Source: Proteiniphilum sp. X52 (GTDB taxonomy: Bacteria > Bacteroidota > Bacteroidia > Bacteroidales > Dysgonomonadaceae). Taken from it: 64,000 nucleotides of DNA. Under the pieces are notes generated by a model that saw nothing but the letters and a program-made list of their open reading frames with translations, did not search any database and had not been told where the DNA came from. Positions within the stretch are counted from its first letter, which is position 1. Every line of letters starts with the position of its first letter. The stretch lies in NCBI RefSeq assembly GCF_003712195.1, contig NZ_RDSD01000009.1, positions 62,001-126,000 on the forward strand, in the 5' to 3' direction. The position numbers and the translations under genes were made by a program. Shown here one piece after another: positions 62,128 through 64,000 of this stretch.

Positions 62128-62162
62128 TGAAAAACAGATGAAAAGAGGCTATATCCCAAGGA

Positions 62163-62807
62163 ATGAATGCATATAACTCATTGTGGGACAATGATATAGA
62201 GAAGAGGCGGGCGCGGCTTGCTCTCCTTCCCGCCATTGTGTTTGTCGTCCTGGCCTGGATGGCATTTGTTGTCGACTCTGCAGGGGTGTTTGCTAGGGAT
62301 TTCTCGTGTTGGGGGATATTGCCGGGAGTTGTTGACGGTTTGGTGGGGATCATCTTTTCACCTTTTATACACACCTCTTTGTCCCATCTGCTGTCGAATA
62401 CGCTCCCTCTGCTGATATTGATCTGGTTTTTGTTCTATTTTTACAGTAAGATCGCATTTGTTGCTTTCATATGCCTCTGGTTTTCAGGTGGTTTTCTGAC
62501 GTGGGTCATCGGACGCGCTTCTTATCATGTGGGTGCAAGCGGACTTGTGTTTGGGCTCCTTTTCTTTCTTTTCTTTAGCGGAATTTTCAGGAAGTATATC
62601 CCTTTGGTTGCGGTTTCCCTGATTGTTGCATTTATTTATGGAAGCACTATCTGGAGTATTTTTCCCATCACGGAGATGGTGGATACTTCCATTTCATGGG
62701 AAGGACATCTCTCGGGTGCCGTTAGCGGTCTCATTTTTGCCATTGTTTTCCGCAAACAGGGTCCACAAAAACCTGAAGTGGTGTGGGAGGAGGAAGAGGA
62801 TGATTAG
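62163..62807 (+). CDS. Rhomboid-family intramembrane serine protease
   Basis: A 214-residue protein with about six membrane helices. The first conserved loop is HTSLSHLLSNTLPLL near residue 70. The catalytic Ser is in YHVGASGLVFGLLF near residue 126, and the catalytic His is in SWEGHLSGAVSGLIFA near residue 182. It ends in an acidic tail (EEEEDD). It would cleave transmembrane proteins within the inner membrane. Substrates are unknown. It is divergent from the debranching enzyme gene and followed by a 17-bp repeat array. Confidence 0.9.
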   Translation: MNAYNSLWDNDIEKRRARLALLPAIVFVVLAWMAFVVDSAGVFARDFSCWGILPGVVDGLVGIIFSPFIHTSLSHLLSNTLPLLILIWFLFYFYSKIAFVAFICLWFSGGFLTWVIGRASYHVGASGLVFGLLFFLFFSGIFRKYIPLVAVSLIVAFIYGSTIWSIFPITEMVDTSISWEGHLSGAVSGLIFAIVFRKQGPQKPEVVWEEEEDD

Positions 62808-62822
62808 TTAATGTGTGAATGA

Positions 62823-62907
62823 GACTAATGTGCCAATGTGACTAATGTGCCAATGTGACTAATGTGTCAATGAGGATAATGTGTCAATGAGAGTAATATG
62901 ACAATTG
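62823..62907 (+). repeat. 17-bp tandem repeat, 5 units
   Basis: Units are variants of GACTAATGTGCCAATGT, decaying toward the right end. Inverted relatives lie at 59873-59940. The array sits in the 3' region of the rhomboid gene. Confidence 0.9.
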
Positions 62908-62966
62908 AGACGAATGTAAAGCCGATTCGATAATAGTGAATGAATGCGATAAGTAGGAAAATAAAA

Positions 62967-63001
62967 GGATGATGGCCTCAACCCGTAGTGAACCATCATC
63001 C
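62967..63001. terminator. Hairpin between rhomboid and permease genes
   Basis: GGATGATGG pairs perfectly with CCATCATCC around a 17-base loop, 32 bases past the permease stop on the minus strand. The downstream T content is modest. Confidence 0.6.
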
Positions 63002-63033
63002 CAAAATAGATTATTTAAAGACTTTGCTTGCGT

Positions 63034-64000
63034 CTAACTTCCGCCGGAGATGACGATCATGGCTAGTCCCCCGATAAACAGGATAAACATAAGGGTCAGT
63101 AACAGGTTCACCGGCTTGGAAGCACCTTTGAACTCTTTCCATATGAATACACCCCATAAAGCGGCGATCATGGGTGCACCCTGCCCCAGAGCATAAGAAA
63201 TGGCCGGACCCGCTTTTCCTGCGGCAATATAGCTCAAAGCCGTACCCACACCCCAGATAATACCACCAAAAATTCCCACTGAATGTGTGCCCAGGCTGCC
63301 TTTGAAATATTGGGAATAACTCACCGGTTCTCCCAGAAAGGGTCTCTTCATGACAACGGTGTTGAATATGAAATTACTTGCCAATATCCCTGACGAGAAA
63401 ATAAAGAATGCACCGTAGGGAGTCAGCATCCCGGGTGTGGGGTTCTCCAGATTATTCAGGTCCATTGCAGAAGCGACAAACCGATAGAAGAAAGACATCA
63501 GGATCCCGGCACATACGGCAATAATAATCCCTTTCCTTTTATTCCTGCCTGCTTCCGTTCCCGAACTCACTTTTCCCGAGGCAAGGCCGTTGAGAATAAT
63601 AGCGATGACGATCAGGACTACGCCTGCAAACAGGATGACAGGATCGCCTTTCGGTGCTCCGGAATAATTGATAAATACACCTAATACAAGTGCCAATCCC
63701 ACTCCCACGGGAAATGCGACCGACATTCCCGCCAATGAGATGGATGCCGACAATAATATATTGGATGCATTAAAAATAATACCTCCTACAAACGCATTCC
63801 AGAAATTATTTGCATCTACCTGTACAATATCGTCGATAAAACTGCGCCCCTGCCCGCCAATACTTCCCAGCGTGAATCCCAGAATAAGGGAAAGGAGTAC
63901 AATACCGATCACGTAATCCCAATAGAACAGTTCATACCGCCATGTCTTTGCGGCTAATTTTTGCGTATTGCCCCACGATCCCCAGCAAAGCATGGTAATA
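63034..64000 (-). CDS. GRP/RhaT-type sugar permease of the DMT superfamily (5' end outside window)
   Basis: At least 321 residues. The frame continues past the window edge, with Ile-Thr codons before the first in-window ATG, so the natural start is probably outside. About ten hydrophobic helices form two five-helix repeats, the drug/metabolite transporter fold. Landmarks are MLCWGSWGNTQKLAAKTWRY, FYWDYVIGIVLLSLILG and, near the end, GPAISYALGQGAPMIAALWG. The nearest known groups are the glucose/ribose uptake (GRP) and rhamnose (RhaT) permeases. The substrate cannot be told from sequence. Confidence 0.8.
   Translation of the reverse strand, partial: ITMLCWGSWGNTQKLAAKTWRYELFYWDYVIGIVLLSLILGFTLGSIGGQGRSFIDDIVQVDANNFWNAFVGGIIFNASNILLSASISLAGMSVAFPVGVGLALVLGVFINYSGAPKGDPVILFAGVVLIVIAIILNGLASGKVSSGTEAGRNKRKGIIIAVCAGILMSFFYRFVASAMDLNNLENPTPGMLTPYGAFFIFSSGILASNFIFNTVVMKRPFLGEPVSYSQYFKGSLGTHSVGIFGGIIWGVGTALSYIAAGKAGPAISYALGQGAPMIAALWGVFIWKEFKGASKPVNLLLTLMFILFIGGLAMIVISGGS

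Noticed and set aside
1-64000. tRNA, rRNA, prophage or integrated plasmid
   Set aside because: No tRNA-like cloverleaf, rRNA segment, integrase, phage structural gene or conjugation gene was seen on reading either strand.

Overview
The window looks like a chromosome segment of an anaerobic Bacteroidales bacterium, most like the Dysgonomonadaceae (Proteiniphilum/Petrimonas type). That placement is inferred from gene families and local gene order, not from a database search. Supporting signs are the Bacteroidetes promoter pattern (TTG, 20 bases, TAnnTTTG) before rpsA, pfkA, murB and the zapB-like gene, weak ribosome binding sites, a FecI/FecR/TonB-receptor unit, and the nadK/pdxJ/exbB-exbD-tonB neighbourhood typical of the order. 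No rRNA or tRNA gene was seen.

Layout. 1-4.5 kb: end of a two-domain class II aldolase-like protein, transaldolase, an apiosidase-like hydrolase and mannonate dehydratase. Across a 530-base region with a perfect 16-bp palindrome lies a divergent LacI-type regulator. 6-15.5 kb: lipoate ligase, a radical SAM protein, ribosomal protein S1, a DJ-1 protein, the TonB-ExbD-ExbB motor, PdxJ, an ACT-like protein and NAD kinase. 15.6-21.9 kb: a complete sodium-pumping methylmalonyl-CoA decarboxylase operon with epimerase, with two beta subunits and an extra 58-residue gamma-like peptide. 22-25.5 kb: pfkA, ispH, cmk and a SMUG2-type glycosylase. 25.5-28.4 kb: an AT-rich accessory patch with decayed toxin-antitoxin genes and an S41 peptidase. 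28.4-35.5 kb: divergent proline catabolism genes around an orphan IS3 OrfA, then 2-oxoacid:ferredoxin oxidoreductase. 35.5-43 kb: murB-murA, then an ECF sigma/FecR/TonB-receptor unit. 43-51 kb: two envelope glycosyltransferase genes, an RsmI-type methylase, NUDIX, a TIM-barrel protein, an RsmF-type methylase and a histidine kinase. 51-53.3 kb: two L,D-transpeptidases separated by a 12-copy 28-bp tandem repeat. 53.4-57 kb: a MITE-like element, a B3/B4 protein, and a zapB-like/zapA/rny division and RNA-decay cluster. 57-62 kb: glycogen metabolism (GH57, GT4, debranching enzyme). 62-64 kb: a rhomboid protease and a partial sugar permease.

Metabolically the genes fit a fermenter. Proline is oxidised by the separate PutA-type and PruA enzymes. 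2-oxoacids are oxidised with ferredoxin. Methylmalonyl-CoA is decarboxylated by a sodium pump toward propionate. Sugar acids enter through UxuA, and glycogen acts as reserve.

Two themes stand out. First, short-unit tandem repeats are unusually common: heptamer arrays in inverted orientation on both sides of nadK, 17-bp arrays in inverted orientation on both sides of the debranching enzyme and rhomboid genes, and the 28-bp hairpin array between the two transpeptidases. Second, several genes have decayed by internal deletion while both ends remain recognisable: a HigB-like toxin, a PEP-mutase-family enzyme and a POT peptide transporter.
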